Assembly (NCBI RefSeq): GCF_000227135.1 | Contig: NC_018246.1 | Location: 70,537-134,536 of the forward strand | DNA: 64,000 nt | Direction: 5' to 3' | Source: Leishmania donovani | Lineage: Eukaryota > Euglenozoa > Kinetoplastea > Trypanosomatida > Trypanosomatidae | Shown: positions 45,539 to 55,917 of the stretch, piece after piece | Layout: each line of letters starts with the position of its first letter | How positions within the stretch are numbered: position 1 is the first letter of the stretch | The notes under the pieces: model-generated | What the model was told of the DNA's origin: nothing | Databases searched by the model: none | Seen by the model: the letters and a program-made list of their open reading frames with translations, nothing else | Position numbers and translations under genes: made by a program

Positions 45539-46493
45539 CACGGGCTCTCTGTGCGCAGTCGCATGCCTATGCACAGGCCCCTTCGGCTGGCCACACCGAC
45601 TCCTGTGGGAGGCGTGCGGATTCAGGAGAGGGTGTTGTGTCCCCTGCCGCCACAGACTCATGGCTGCGTCGCACCTGCCGTGGCACGCGCGGGCAAGCCC
45701 CGAAGACGCGCCCCGGTGAAATGGGCGGAAGCGGAGGATGAAGACAGCGAGCCCCCGAGACAGCAACGCCGTCCTGAAACAGGCCCCACGATCTGAAAAT
45801 GTGAGCACTGTGTGCACGCGCTGCCAGCCACAGCTGGCATGGTGCGTCGCATTCACGCAAGGCATCCAGAGGTCGGCAGAGCAAGGATGATGGACGGAGA
45901 AGGCGGGAAGAGATCCACANNNNNNNNNNNNNNNNNNNNNNNNNNNNNNNNNNNNNNNNNNNNNNNNNNNNNNNNNNNNNNNNNNNNNNNNNNNNNNNNN
46001 NNNNNNNNNNNNNNNNNNNNNNNNNNNNNNNNNNNNNNNNNNNNNNNNNNNNNNNNNNNNNNNNNNNNNNNNNNNNNNNNNNNNNNNNNNNNNNNNNNNN
46101 NNNNNNNNNNNNNNNNNNNNNNNNNNNNNNNNNNNNNNNNNNNNNNNNNNNNNNNNNNNNNNNNNNNNNNNNNNNNNNNNNNNNNNNNNNNNNNNNNNNN
46201 NNNNNNNNNNNNNNNNNNNNNNNNNNNNNNNNNNNNNNNNNNNNNNNNNNNNNNNNNNNNNNNNNNNNNNNNNNNNNNNNNNNNNNNNNNNNNNNNNNNN
46301 NNNNNNNNNNNNNNNNNNNNNNNNNNNNNNNNNNNNNNNNNNNNNNNNNNNNNNNNNNNNNNNNNNNNNNNNNNNNNNNNNNNNNNNNNNNNNNNNNNNN
46401 NNNNNNNNNNNCTGGTGGACCAGGAGGTAGCCGTGGTGCAGCAGAGGTAGGCGAGCCTCGGTTGTGTCTGCGTGTGTATGTTTGTTGACTTGT
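45539..46493 (+). repeat. Repeat A, copy 2, in the 3' region of U-box/CCCH gene 2
   Basis: Both visible ends match copy 1: 45539-45919 and 46412-46493 correspond to the left and right ends of 40158-41521. The middle is an N run. The copy begins 218 bases after the stop codon of the upstream gene, so it lies within the probable 3' UTR. Confidence 0.75.
45920..46411. other. Assembly gap (492 N) inside repeat A copy 2
   Basis: The corresponding interval in copy 1 (40939-41439) is 501 bp, so the gap size is almost exactly that of the missing repeat interior. Confidence 0.95.
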
Positions 46494-48243
46494 TCGCGCG
46501 AACGTGTGGAGAATACCTTCTCAGCTCTTTCTCCTCTCTTCCTTTTTATTGTGTTGCCCGCCGGCCACTCTTGGCGTTTTCGCGTGTGCGGGTGCTTGTG
46601 GATGCCGGCGTGTTGTGTGACCGAGGGGGGGGGAGAAGACCGCCTGCTTTTTAGACCCTTTCTCTTGCGTGCTGGAGTGTTGCTAGATGCGGGCAGATGG
46701 TGTGGAGCGACTGTTGGGGACGGCGACGCTCATGGTACGGTCGACGGTGTGGCGCTTACCCCCTCGCGTTGTCTCTGCGCGCGTGCGAATCCGTTTTCCT
46801 CAGCGTTGTCGATGGGCAGGCGGTGCGCAGCCTCGTGTGGTCGTTCTCTCTAACATGTGTCTCGCTGCCGCCAAGTGATGCTGTGTTGCATGTCTGGTGT
46901 TATCCTTCTGTGTCCGTGTCGATGCGTGCGCCTCTCTTTATCTTTTCAGTTGTATTATGGTTTGTCCACCACGCGCTTCTGATGCGAAGAGTGGGTGGGG
47001 TGACCTGTCCGATGGTGTGTGTGTGTGTGTGATGCGGGGTGTGGAGACAGAAAATGTTGTGTAAACGGCCAAGCCAAAGAAAAATGGGAGGGGGAGTGTG
47101 GGAGGAGAAGAGGGTGGGAAGCTGCTCCTGTGCTCTCTGTAAGCGAGTGTTTCACCTTCATCTTTTTTTTTTGTTCGCTGCTGGCGAAGGGAACGAACAA
47201 GGTCAGAGCGAGCAGCAAACACAAGAGGAAGCAACAAGAAGGAGAGCAGGGACTGAAGGGGGGAAGAGGGCAAGAGAGCGTCGAGGAGAGGCAGTCTGCA
47301 GATGTGCAGCAAAGGGGTGTGGTGGGGGAGGTGTGTGGTGTGTGTGTGTGTATGCGTGTGTGTGTGGGGGGGGGGGTGAGAGAATGGCGAGGAGCACGGC
47401 GACCTGTTGCATTCACTTGGGCTGTCATCGTCTCTCACGTGACTCGTGTCTCGTGAGAAGTTGGGGCCTGGAGTCAATCTGGCTTTCCATGCACACACGC
47501 AAGCACACGCATCCTCTGCTGCGTGTTGGCTTCTCGGCTGCCCACTTTCTCCGTTCCGCGTGTGCGTGTATGCATGTCGTGCGCACCGACGCAGACAGCT
47601 GAAGATGGCCGTTTGTGCGTCCCCCTTTCCATCCTTGCCTTTTCACAACGCCTCACACCCCTCTTGGATTCTCTTTCCATTCTCTTCTCTTACCTTGCTT
47701 GACATGTTTCCCTGGCCTGAACAACGAAACACACGTGCGCGTGCGCACACCTTCCTTGCCAGCGCGCTCCTTCGCGTAGGGACCTACGTTTGAGTACGCT
47801 GGACGTTTTTGTCTGTGTATCGACTTTGCTTTGTGCGCGTGCATGCTCTGCTGCCCTTGTGTGAGACTCTTGTGCTTAACAACGGCAGCAGAGCAGCAGC
47901 ACTAAGCAGCACCGTCAGTGCTGCAGCACCGGCTCCAGCACCAGCACGAGCTGCGCGCCCGCTCCCAACCCCTCTTTTCTCCGTCTCCTCTGCCGCCCTT
48001 CCAAGGGAACGATCAGTCTTCGCTACCCTTACTGCAACAGCGTGCCCAAAAATTGAAGGCGGTGACACACAGACGCAACTTCTGGCTGGGAGTCTCTCGT
48101 GTATCCGTACGTGCCGCAGAGGCAGACACACCGCAGAACGGAAGGACACCCCGTCAGTTGCAAGCGCGTTCGGACCAGGCACTCGAAAAGCAGCACGACG
48201 CAGGACACTTGGAGACAGAAGTTGATTCCTCCCTTCATCTTTC
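46494..48243. other. Intergenic region upstream of GDT1
   Basis: G/T-rich then mixed, with a TG-rich and poly-G stretch at about 47330-47378 and CAG/CCAG-like short repeats at 47885-47960. No credible gene. Confidence 0.5.
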
Positions 48244-48245
48244 AG
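48244..48245 (+). promoter_or_regulatory. Candidate spliced-leader acceptor for GDT1
   Basis: The AG ends GATTCCTCCCTTCATCTTTCAG; a second possible acceptor is 48257-48258. Either gives a very short 5' UTR and supports the ATG at 48267. Confidence 0.5.
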
Positions 48246-48266
48246 CCCCTTTTCATAGGCCAGACA

Positions 48267-49025
48267 ATGGAAATCCACAAGTCCACGAACCTGCTGGACG
48301 GCTTCCTGTCGTCGCTGTCCATGATTCTTGTGAGTGAGATTGGTGACAAGACCTTCTTCATCGCGTGCCTCATGGCGATGCGCCACCCGAAGCTGACGGT
48401 ATACATTGGCGCCCTCGGCGCCCTAGCTGCAATGACGATACTGTCGGCGCTGATGGGCGTCGTGGTGCCCAACCTGCTCTCTGTGCAGGTGACGCAGGTG
48501 CTGGCGGTGGTGCTCTTTATGGTGTTTGGCTGCAAGATCCTGTACGACGAGCTGATCCGCAAGAAGGCTGACGACGAGGAGAGCGAGGACGAGATGACGG
48601 AGGCTGCTGCGGCGTTGCGCCGTCGCGATCCGAACGATCCGGCTGAGACGGGTAGCATGGCGTCGTCGGCCTACGTAAGCGCGCCGGCTCGCCGCTGGCG
48701 CAAGCTGCTCAACCCCGTCATGGTAGAGGCGTTCACGCTAACCTTCGTTGCCGAATGGGGAGACCGCAGCCAGCTGGCTACGATTGCGCTGGCAGCCGCG
48801 AAGAACCCGTACGGTGTGACAGTCGGCGGTATTCTCGGCCACGCTCTCTGCACCGGCGGCGCCGTTGTGTGCGGCAACCTCATCGCGCAGCGCGTGTCCA
48901 TGAAGACGGTGAACATCGTTGGCGGCGTTCTTTTTATCATGTTCGGTCTCGTGACCTTGTACGAACTGACTTATGGGGAGCATGAGATCTCCAAGACCCA
49001 CGAGCGCCCCGCGAGGACGGAGTAG
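48267..49025 (+). CDS. GDT1: TMEM165/GDT1 (UPF0016) family Ca/Mn:H+ antiporter
   Basis: A 252-residue polytopic membrane protein with the internally duplicated GDT1 layout. Each half has three hydrophobic helices, and the first helix of each half carries the family signature: EIGDKT at 24-29 and EWGDRS at 163-168. The acidic residues of these motifs form the cation site. The halves are joined by a charged cytosolic loop (about 95-145). In yeast and humans the family moves Ca2+ and Mn2+ into the Golgi in exchange for H+, supporting glycosylation. In this organism it could serve the Golgi or acidic calcium stores; the sequence does not decide. No N-terminal signal or transit peptide is seen when translation starts at 48267. 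The 3' region contains a SIDER2-like repeat. Confidence 0.92.
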   Translation: MEIHKSTNLLDGFLSSLSMILVSEIGDKTFFIACLMAMRHPKLTVYIGALGALAAMTILSALMGVVVPNLLSVQVTQVLAVVLFMVFGCKILYDELIRKKADDEESEDEMTEAAAALRRRDPNDPAETGSMASSAYVSAPARRWRKLLNPVMVEAFTLTFVAEWGDRSQLATIALAAAKNPYGVTVGGILGHALCTGGAVVCGNLIAQRVSMKTVNIVGGVLFIMFGLVTLYELTYGEHEISKTHERPARTE

Positions 49026-49905
49026 TCAGTGCGGAAGGGGTAAGCACACACACGTTCACAGGCAGCACCTCACAGCGCCGCCGCGCAGCTTCACGACAGC
49101 ACAGAGGATTGTGTCCATTGCGCGCTCTCTCTCCTGCCTCCTCTCCCTGCCTCCAAGCACTTTTTTGTTCTGCTCTAAACCGGTTTCGTTGTGACTACGT
49201 TGTCTCACTCTCTCTCGTTGCCGTTATGTGCCTGTGTGCCGCTCCGCTTCTCTTGCTGGCTGGTGTTGCTTGTCAGATAGCAGCAGCCCTCCCCAACCCG
49301 TTTCTCCTTTGGACGTTCGACTTTTTCCTTTTTTTTGCTTTCCATCCCGTTGCGTTGTTACCGCACGTAGTTGCTTGCATGCGGCAGGCGCCCCCTACCC
49401 CTCTCCCTCGTCGAGTGCATGCCCTCCGCCCGCCCCTGCCCTCCTCCTTGTATGGCTTTCTTCCACGGTCATCCATGAGGAGCGACTAAGGTAAAGCGCG
49501 CGCGGATGGGGGGGGCGTCTGTGCGTGTGCGCATGAAAGAGAGCGAGAGCGAGGGTAAGGGAGGGGGGGCCGAGCAGGCGCTGCGGCTTTTCTCACTGAT
49601 TATCTCGTCCTTTATGGAGCACTCGTGTGTGTGTCTGCGTTTTCGTCGCTGTTCTTCATTGCTCTTTCTTCTTGGTGCTGTCGCGTCTCTGTCCGCTGGA
49701 TTCATTCCCTGCCACTGCTGTGTAGGTCCGTTCAACCGGCGAGTGTCGGACTTCTCGTCTCTTGGGGGATCATGGCAGTGGCGAGCACCCTTTGCGCGTG
49801 CGTCATGTGGTTGGTGGCAGAGCGATGCCCCTTTCAGCCGAGGCCACTTGCCAGGTCTCTCTGTTTGATCTTTATGTTCTTTCTTTTTCTTCTTTGAACG
49901 CCGCC
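49026..49905. other. Presumed 3' UTR of GDT1 before the repeat
   Basis: C/T-rich with T runs near 49326-49336. No protein-like frame. Confidence 0.5.
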
Positions 49906-50466
49906 CTGATGACAGGGGATACCCTTCAACGCGTGGCATCTCAGGGTCTGGCACACCCGCCCTCTGTGGGGCAGCTGAGTAGCCCCCCGCCCCTGTCNNN
50001 NNNNNNNNNNNNNNNNNNNNNNNNNNNNNNNNNNNNNNNNNNNNNNNNNNNNNNNNNNNNNNNNNNNNNNNNNNNNNNNNNNNNNNNNNNNNNNNNCAAC
50101 GCGTGGCATCTCAGGGTCTGGCACACCCGCCCTCTGTGGGGCAGCTGAGTAGCCCCCCGCCCCTGTCCCCCGCCAGTGCCGAAGCACTTCTGGTGCTGGT
50201 AGGGCCAGGCACCTACGGCGTGTGGGGCAGAGCGATGCCCCTTTCAGCCGAGGCCACTTGCCAGGTCTCTCTGTTTGATCTTTATGTTCTTTCTTTTTCT
50301 TCTTTGAACGCCGCCCTGATGACAGGGGATACCCTTCAACGCGTGGCATCTCAGGGTCTGGCACACCCGCCCTCTGTGGGGCAGCTGAGTAGCCCCCCGC
50401 CCCTGTCCCCCGCCAGTGCCGAAGCACTTCTGGTGCTGGTAGGGCCAGGCACCTACGGCGTGTGGG
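49817..50466 (+). repeat. 240-bp tandem duplication at the left end of SIDER2-like copy 2
   Basis: A unit beginning GCAGAGCGATGCCCCTTTC and ending GGCACCTACGGCGTGTGG occurs at 50227-50466. An earlier copy starts at 49817 and, after collapsing the duplicated gap edges, continues through 50168-50226. The unit mixes about 90 bp of flank with the first 150 bp of the repeat, so it arose after insertion of the element, or is an assembly error. Confidence 0.55.
49998..50096. other. Assembly gap (99 N)
   Basis: The 71 bases before the gap (49927-49997) are identical to the 71 after it (50097-50167), consistent with an unmerged overlap. Confidence 0.95.
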
Positions 50467-50865
50467 AGGTCAGAGCGACTTATCGCTACTGATGTCGGCA
50501 TCCAGGTCGTATATAACGCTGCGCCGGAGCGATCTGCGACTGTGAACACGACTGTGCCATCCATATGGTAGGCGACGTGTGAGCGTGACTCGAGCGTATC
50601 TCGCCCAGCCCTCACTGCCCTGCTGGTGGGGTGGGGCGCCTGTGTGCCACCCGGAGGGTGATGCGCCGGGTGGCGAGCAGCACAATGGGAAGCGACTGTG
50701 AGGCAGCCTGCTTGGTGGGCGGGTGGGCAGAGTTTGAGGCAGAGACGGCGCTCCGATGACTGTGTCGGCGCATTGCTGTAACGCGCTTCTAGCGCTGCTT
50801 CGCACCGCGCGGAATGGGGGCCTGTGGCAGGCCGGGCGATGGAGTGGTGTGACGTTCCGCTCGTG

Positions 50866-50964
50866 NNNNNNNNNNNNNNNNNNNNNNNNNNNNNNNNNNN
50901 NNNNNNNNNNNNNNNNNNNNNNNNNNNNNNNNNNNNNNNNNNNNNNNNNNNNNNNNNNNNNNNN
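50866..50964. other. Assembly gap (99 N)
   Basis: The 296 bases before the gap (50570-50865) are identical to those after it (50965-51260), consistent with an unmerged overlap. Confidence 0.95.
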
Positions 50965-51272
50965 AGGCGACGTGTGAGCGTGACTCGAGCGTATCTCGCC
51001 CAGCCCTCACTGCCCTGCTGGTGGGGTGGGGCGCCTGTGTGCCACCCGGAGGGTGATGCGCCGGGTGGCGAGCAGCACAATGGGAAGCGACTGTGAGGCA
51101 GCCTGCTTGGTGGGCGGGTGGGCAGAGTTTGAGGCAGAGACGGCGCTCCGATGACTGTGTCGGCGCATTGCTGTAACGCGCTTCTAGCGCTGCTTCGCAC
51201 CGCGCGGAATGGGGGCCTGTGGCAGGCCGGGCGATGGAGTGGTGTGACGTTCCGCTCGTGCTGTATGGCGGA

Positions 51273-52311
51273 GACCGTATACGCTTAGAAATGAAAGGAG
51301 AATAAGCCTAGCGACATGAAGATTTAAGAAGGGAATGGGTGGGGAGTATGAAGGAGAAGATGAAACAGGGCGGAGAGGGCAGCGTACAGACGTGGCTTGC
51401 GATTAGGTGCCTTTACTTGTGGCTCGCCTCCATCCTTGCATCGAGGGCGTGCACGTGCTGTGCCTCGCTGCTCTCTTCTCTCTCGCGCGTATTCTTTCGG
51501 TCCATCTCTGTCTTTTCCCTCCCTCACCGGTACGGTAAACTCTAAGGGCCAACGCTGATGATGCGACTCGGTGAGTACGCGGATAGAACACCGTGCAAAA
51601 GGAAGATGGACGCAGCTCACTCGCTGCTGCATCCCTGTCCTCCCTCCCTCCCCTCCCCTCCATGTCGCTGCGAGACGCCCATGCGATAAGCACTGGCTTA
51701 TCAGGAAGGAAAGCGCTGCTGCTCTTCATCTTTTTTATGTGTGGTTGCTGCTGCTGTTTTTGCTTGTGGATCGGCTAACGCAGACCCACGTACACGCTCA
51801 CTCTCCCCACCGACACGACCCCCACCATTCTCTCATCTTCCTCTGCTGCGTCGTCTCTATGCGTTTCTCCATTCTCCACAACCCCCATTTCACTTGCACA
51901 CACACGCGCGGCGCACATGCCGTATACGCGTTGGTGTGCTGAACCGCGTCTGTCTGCGATGTTTTCTCTTCGCACCTGTGTGCTGCCTTTCTGCACTCGA
52001 CGTGTATATGTTGTCTTAGAGAAGTAAGAACCCTCTCAAAAAAAAAAAAAAAACTACGCGTGGCGACCAGCACTGGCTGCGCACTCCCCCAACATCCGCA
52101 GCAGCAACCACACAGCCGCCATTGAGGCTACGGCGCGCACGACGTCGTCACTGTTTCTCCCCTCTCGCTCGCTCGCTCTTCCGTCGCTTCCACCGACGCT
52201 CTCACGGCGTGTGGTCGTGTCGACTGGCGCAGTTGTGTCGGTGAGGAGGAGAGCTTCCGCGTTCCTTCTCACGCTCTCTCTTCGAGTGATCTCTGCTCTC
52301 TCGCCCTTTCA
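51273..52311. other. Intergenic region upstream of IFT52
   Basis: Mixed composition with an A run at 52040-52054 and a pyrimidine-rich right end. No credible gene. Confidence 0.55.
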
Positions 52312-52313
52312 AG
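52312..52313 (+). promoter_or_regulatory. Candidate spliced-leader acceptor for IFT52
   Basis: The AG follows the tract CTCTGCTCTCTCGCCCTTTC. No ATG occurs before the start at 52361. Confidence 0.45.
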
Positions 52314-52360
52314 CATCCCTTACCCGCATACAAGTAAACGTGCCTTGCCGCAGCCCTACC

Positions 52361-54382
52361 ATGGCGGAGGTGGCTTCACCGTACCGTGGCAGGGTAAAGG
52401 AGATGTGGTCGGCACCGACGGCAGATGTAGAGAGCGAAGCCGCCGCCGCCGCCGCCGCGCCGCCGCCGACGCAGCAGAGAAAGGTGTGCTTTAACGTGTG
52501 CCGCCAGGAGCCGTACCACCCAAGCAAAGGGTACCGGCACCTCGCGCGGAAGCTGCGGCAGGGCGGCACGGTAGAAATAAACAAGGAGGACATCACGCTG
52601 GACCGCTTGAGCACCAGCGACATCGTCCTCTTCCCTGCGCCGCAGACGCCCTTCTCGGAGGAGGACCTCACGGTGATTCGGCAGTACGTGGAAGGTGGCG
52701 GCTCTGCCATGATCCTCCTAGGTGACGGCCACGGGGGGCAGTACTCGTACCTCAATAAGACCCTCGACGACTGGACAGGGATTACCATCAATGAGGATTG
52801 CGTCGTGCGCACAGTTCTGCACCGCTACCTGCATCCCAAGGAGGTGTGCGTAACCAACGGCATCACAAACCGCGCCATCAATAAGGCCGCTGGCAAGAAG
52901 GTGTTCGGCGCCGTGGGCGGGTCGACGAGCAGCGGCTTCGGTGGCGGGACGGGCAGCATCGGGGCGAAGGGCGTCACCACCATGGGCATCGGCTCCACGC
53001 TCATGACGCTCAACCGCACGGTCGGTGCTGGGCAGGCAACAAACGCGGCGCGACTCGCGCAGAGCGCCACCGCGGGAAGTGCTGCGGCCATAGCTGTCGA
53101 TGAGGCCGAACAGGAGGCCACCAGTCTGGTCTTTGTGTATCCATATGGCCTCACCTTCAACGTGCAGCGGCCCGCCATCCCGCTCCTCAGCAGTGGTTTC
53201 ATGGCGTACCCGCTGAACCGCCCGATCGCGGCGGCGTGGGAGTGTCCAAAGGTGGCTGAGCACCTTGGCCGTCGCAAGCAGGGCAAGCTGCTGATAATCG
53301 GGTCGGCGCAGCTCTTCGATGACGCGTGGATTGAGAAAGAGGAGAACAGCACACTCGCCTCCATCCTCTTCGACTACCTTGACCACAAGCTGAAGCTGAA
53401 CCAGATCGATGCCGACGAGCCGGATATTACGGACTACCATCACCTTCCTGATACCGCCTCCCTATCCGAGCGGTTGCGCGTCGCTGTAGAGCAGCACGAG
53501 GAGCTGCCGCGTGATTTTACGCAGCTGTTCGAGCTAGATTCGTTCAAGATCGACACAGACAAAATACCAGATGTGGTGGACACCTACTCGAAGCTGTCCG
53601 TGAAGGTAGAGCCGCTGACACTGATCCCGCCGGAGTTCCAGACGCCGCTGCCGCCGGTGAAGCCCGCCGTTTTTGAGGCGATTCACCGCGACCCGCCCCC
53701 GCCTGGACTGGACCTCTTCGATCTGGACGAGGAGTTCGCGCCGGAGCGGGTCCGACTCAGCCAGCTCACGAACAAGTGCAAGGCGGATGACGTGGAGTAC
53801 TACATCTTGCAGGCGGCGGAGGTGATGGGAGTAACGAAGAAATTACGCAGCCCACGAAACCGCGACCCGCGCGCGCTACTCGACTACGTGTTCCGCCAAG
53901 TGGTAGAGTACAAGAAGGTGAACAGCGGCCCTGTCGCGCCGCAGGAGGCCAGACATGGCGATGCCGCCTCTAGGGTGGCCGCGGCAGACAACGCCGCTGC
54001 CGCCGCCGCCGCGGAGAACATGATGCGCGTGATTCGCGTCAGCAACGACGGCACCGGCGACGCGACCCCGTTCGACGAGAACCCACTCTGGAACCTCTAC
54101 CTAGAGGCGGACTTCGCAAAGGGCACCATCGAGGGTAACCTGCAACTGCTGCAGGACTCGAGCCGCTTCGGTGCACAGGAGGCGCGCATCGAGGGCGACA
54201 TCAAGCCGCCAGGCGAGCGTGAGTACCCGATGGAGTGGGGCGTCGTGCTAGACGCCGCCGATGGCGAGCAGATCATCTACGTGTTCTTAGGAATGATCCA
54301 AGGCAACCAGCTGCGCGGCGTGTGTGAGCAGGGTGGCGGCGGCAACACCCGCAACTTCCTATATACGCTAGAAGAGCTGTAG
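52361..54382 (+). CDS. IFT52: Intraflagellar transport protein IFT52
   Basis: A 673-residue protein of the IFT-B core. The N-terminal GIFT (ABC-transporter-like) domain spans about 40-350 and matches IFT52 in order: KGYRHLARKLR, VEINKEDITLDRL, YVEGGGSAMILLGDG, VRTVLHRYLHPKE, ILFDYLDHKL. It is interrupted at about 180-250 by a Gly/Ser/Thr/Ala-rich insertion. The helical C-terminal region that contacts IFT46 in other species is clear at about 450-525 (LFDLDEEFAPERVRLSQLTNKC, split here by family-typical residues). The protein then continues for another 150 residues, including a segment rich in predicted beta strands (about 575-673), making it longer than the roughly 450-residue green-algal protein. 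IFT52 is needed to build the flagellum. The start at 52361 (ACCATGG) follows the acceptor; IFT80, another IFT-B subunit, is next downstream. Confidence 0.94.
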   Translation: MAEVASPYRGRVKEMWSAPTADVESEAAAAAAAPPPTQQRKVCFNVCRQEPYHPSKGYRHLARKLRQGGTVEINKEDITLDRLSTSDIVLFPAPQTPFSEEDLTVIRQYVEGGGSAMILLGDGHGGQYSYLNKTLDDWTGITINEDCVVRTVLHRYLHPKEVCVTNGITNRAINKAAGKKVFGAVGGSTSSGFGGGTGSIGAKGVTTMGIGSTLMTLNRTVGAGQATNAARLAQSATAGSAAAIAVDEAEQEATSLVFVYPYGLTFNVQRPAIPLLSSGFMAYPLNRPIAAAWECPKVAEHLGRRKQGKLLIIGSAQLFDDAWIEKEENSTLASILFDYLDHKLKLNQIDADEPDITDYHHLPDTASLSERLRVAVEQHEELPRDFTQLFELDSFKIDTDKIPDVVDTYSKLSVKVEPLTLIPPEFQTPLPPVKPAVFEAIHRDPPPPGLDLFDLDEEFAPERVRLSQLTNKCKADDVEYYILQAAEVMGVTKKLRSPRNRDPRALLDYVFRQVVEYKKVNSGPVAPQEARHGDAASRVAAADNAAAAAAAENMMRVIRVSNDGTGDATPFDENPLWNLYLEADFAKGTIEGNLQLLQDSSRFGAQEARIEGDIKPPGEREYPMEWGVVLDAADGEQIIYVFLGMIQGNQLRGVCEQGGGGNTRNFLYTLEEL

Positions 54383-55861
54383 CGCGGAAGCGGCGGCTGG
54401 GCGACTGTAGTTTGCCGGCGTCTCTATCTAGCGAGCACAGTGTATATATATACATATTTTTTCTGTTGTTCTCTTGCCTCGCCGCTCGTCGTTGCGTGTG
54501 CGCCCCCCTCCCTCCTTACCGTTCTCGCACAGTCTTACCCCCTCTTACATGGGATTTTACTCGTTCTCGGCCTCCCGGCGTATGCGTGTAGTGCACGCGT
54601 CTTGGTTGTGCGTGCATTAGGACGTTTATGCCTTCCCGCCTTTTACCCCGTGTGCATGTGTGCGTGCGCGTCTTCAGCCACCCCAGTGCTCCCTTCTCTT
54701 CCTCGTTTCGCCATCGCGCTTTTTTGTTGCTGCACCCCTCGTGGACAGTTTCGCAGGTGAAGATTGTGCATAGCTGCCTGGTCATATTGCGTATGTGTGT
54801 GTAGAAGTGTATCGTGATGTCAGTGATGTTGATGTATGTGCGCGTGTGCTATGCTTCTTTCTCCCCCCCTCCCCCCAAACGCGTGGCGAGGTTCGCCGTC
54901 GCACACGGCGAACGAGGCGCACCTGTGTGCGTGTGCGTGCAGCCAAGCAACGGAGGACGATATGGAAGCGAGCGACTCGCTAGGGAGGGTGAGCGAAGGA
55001 GAGTTGGGAAGGGTGTGCATCATGTTACAGGAGGAGCGCCTTTATGTTTTCTGATGTAGATAAGCGTGCCCGCCCCCCTCCTCACTCCCCCTACCCTTCC
55101 CTTCCTTTCGCGGGGATCCGTGGGTTAATGCGCCGCACACCGTGGGATGAAGGCGGCGCGCTCCAAATACGCACCAGACAAGAGAAGGGTAAGAACAACG
55201 GAAAAAAAAAGTTCAGCTCAGCAAGCAGCATGTGCAGAGTCACTGCGTGTGCTTGCCGATCGTGTAACCGACGAGGGTGGCTGCTAGGATGACAGCGGAG
55301 GCAGCAGCACATGGTAGCGCCGCTATTCGTCTGCGTTCGCCCTCGTTGGGCAAGTGGGGCAAGCGAATCTGCTAGTGGGGCATCGTGGAGCGAGTCGATG
55401 CCAGTGATGACGACAGGAAGTGGGTCGGGGGGTAGCGCTAACTAGAACTGTATGCCCTTTCGCGTCCTCTGATCCCTCTCGCTCTCCGATTTGCCCGCAC
55501 ACGGCCGTTCTCGATGCACTCGCGCATGCTACCCTCTCTCGTACCATCCCTCTTTCCCCCTTCCCTCTGCGGGTCACACTGCTGACCTCGCGCGTGTCTC
55601 ACAAGGACAAAGGAGAAGTGCATTCGCCGAGTAGTCGAACCTGAAGCATCCCCACGACCCTCCCCCCGCCGTCTCAAGAGGCTCTTCAAAATAGAGGCCG
55701 TGCCCGCAAGAACGCACGGATAAAATCAACGAACGTACGGCCGCAAACACGCACACATACACAGGAGGAGGGGGCGTGCCACCAGAAGCGTTCTCTTTTC
55801 TCTTTCTCTGTGTTTCTGTCTGCTTCGTTCCCGCTCGCTACGTGACGGGAATCATATCGGA
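54383..55861. other. Intergenic region between IFT52 and IFT80
   Basis: C/T-rich then mixed; no gene seen. The C/T tract at about 55790-55840 leads to a possible acceptor AG at 55862-55863. Confidence 0.55.
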
Positions 55862-55917
55862 AGGCCGGTTCCGAGTCGCCCTTCTTCCTTTGGACACGCG
55901 CACCTCGGAGAGACGAG

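Larger units (their letters stand above)
49906..51272 (+). repeat. SIDER2-like interspersed repeat, copy 2
   Basis: Shares borders (CTGATGAC at left, CTGTATGGCGGAG at right) with the copy at 10168-10718. It is lengthened by the 240-bp tandem duplication and by two gap-edge duplications. The segment 50577-50832 appears identical to 10423-10678. It lies in the 3' region of GDT1 in sense orientation. Confidence 0.6.

Noticed and set aside
49906..51272. Possible new mobile element with an enzyme gene
   Set aside because: No transposase or reverse-transcriptase frame is present; it is a short non-autonomous element.
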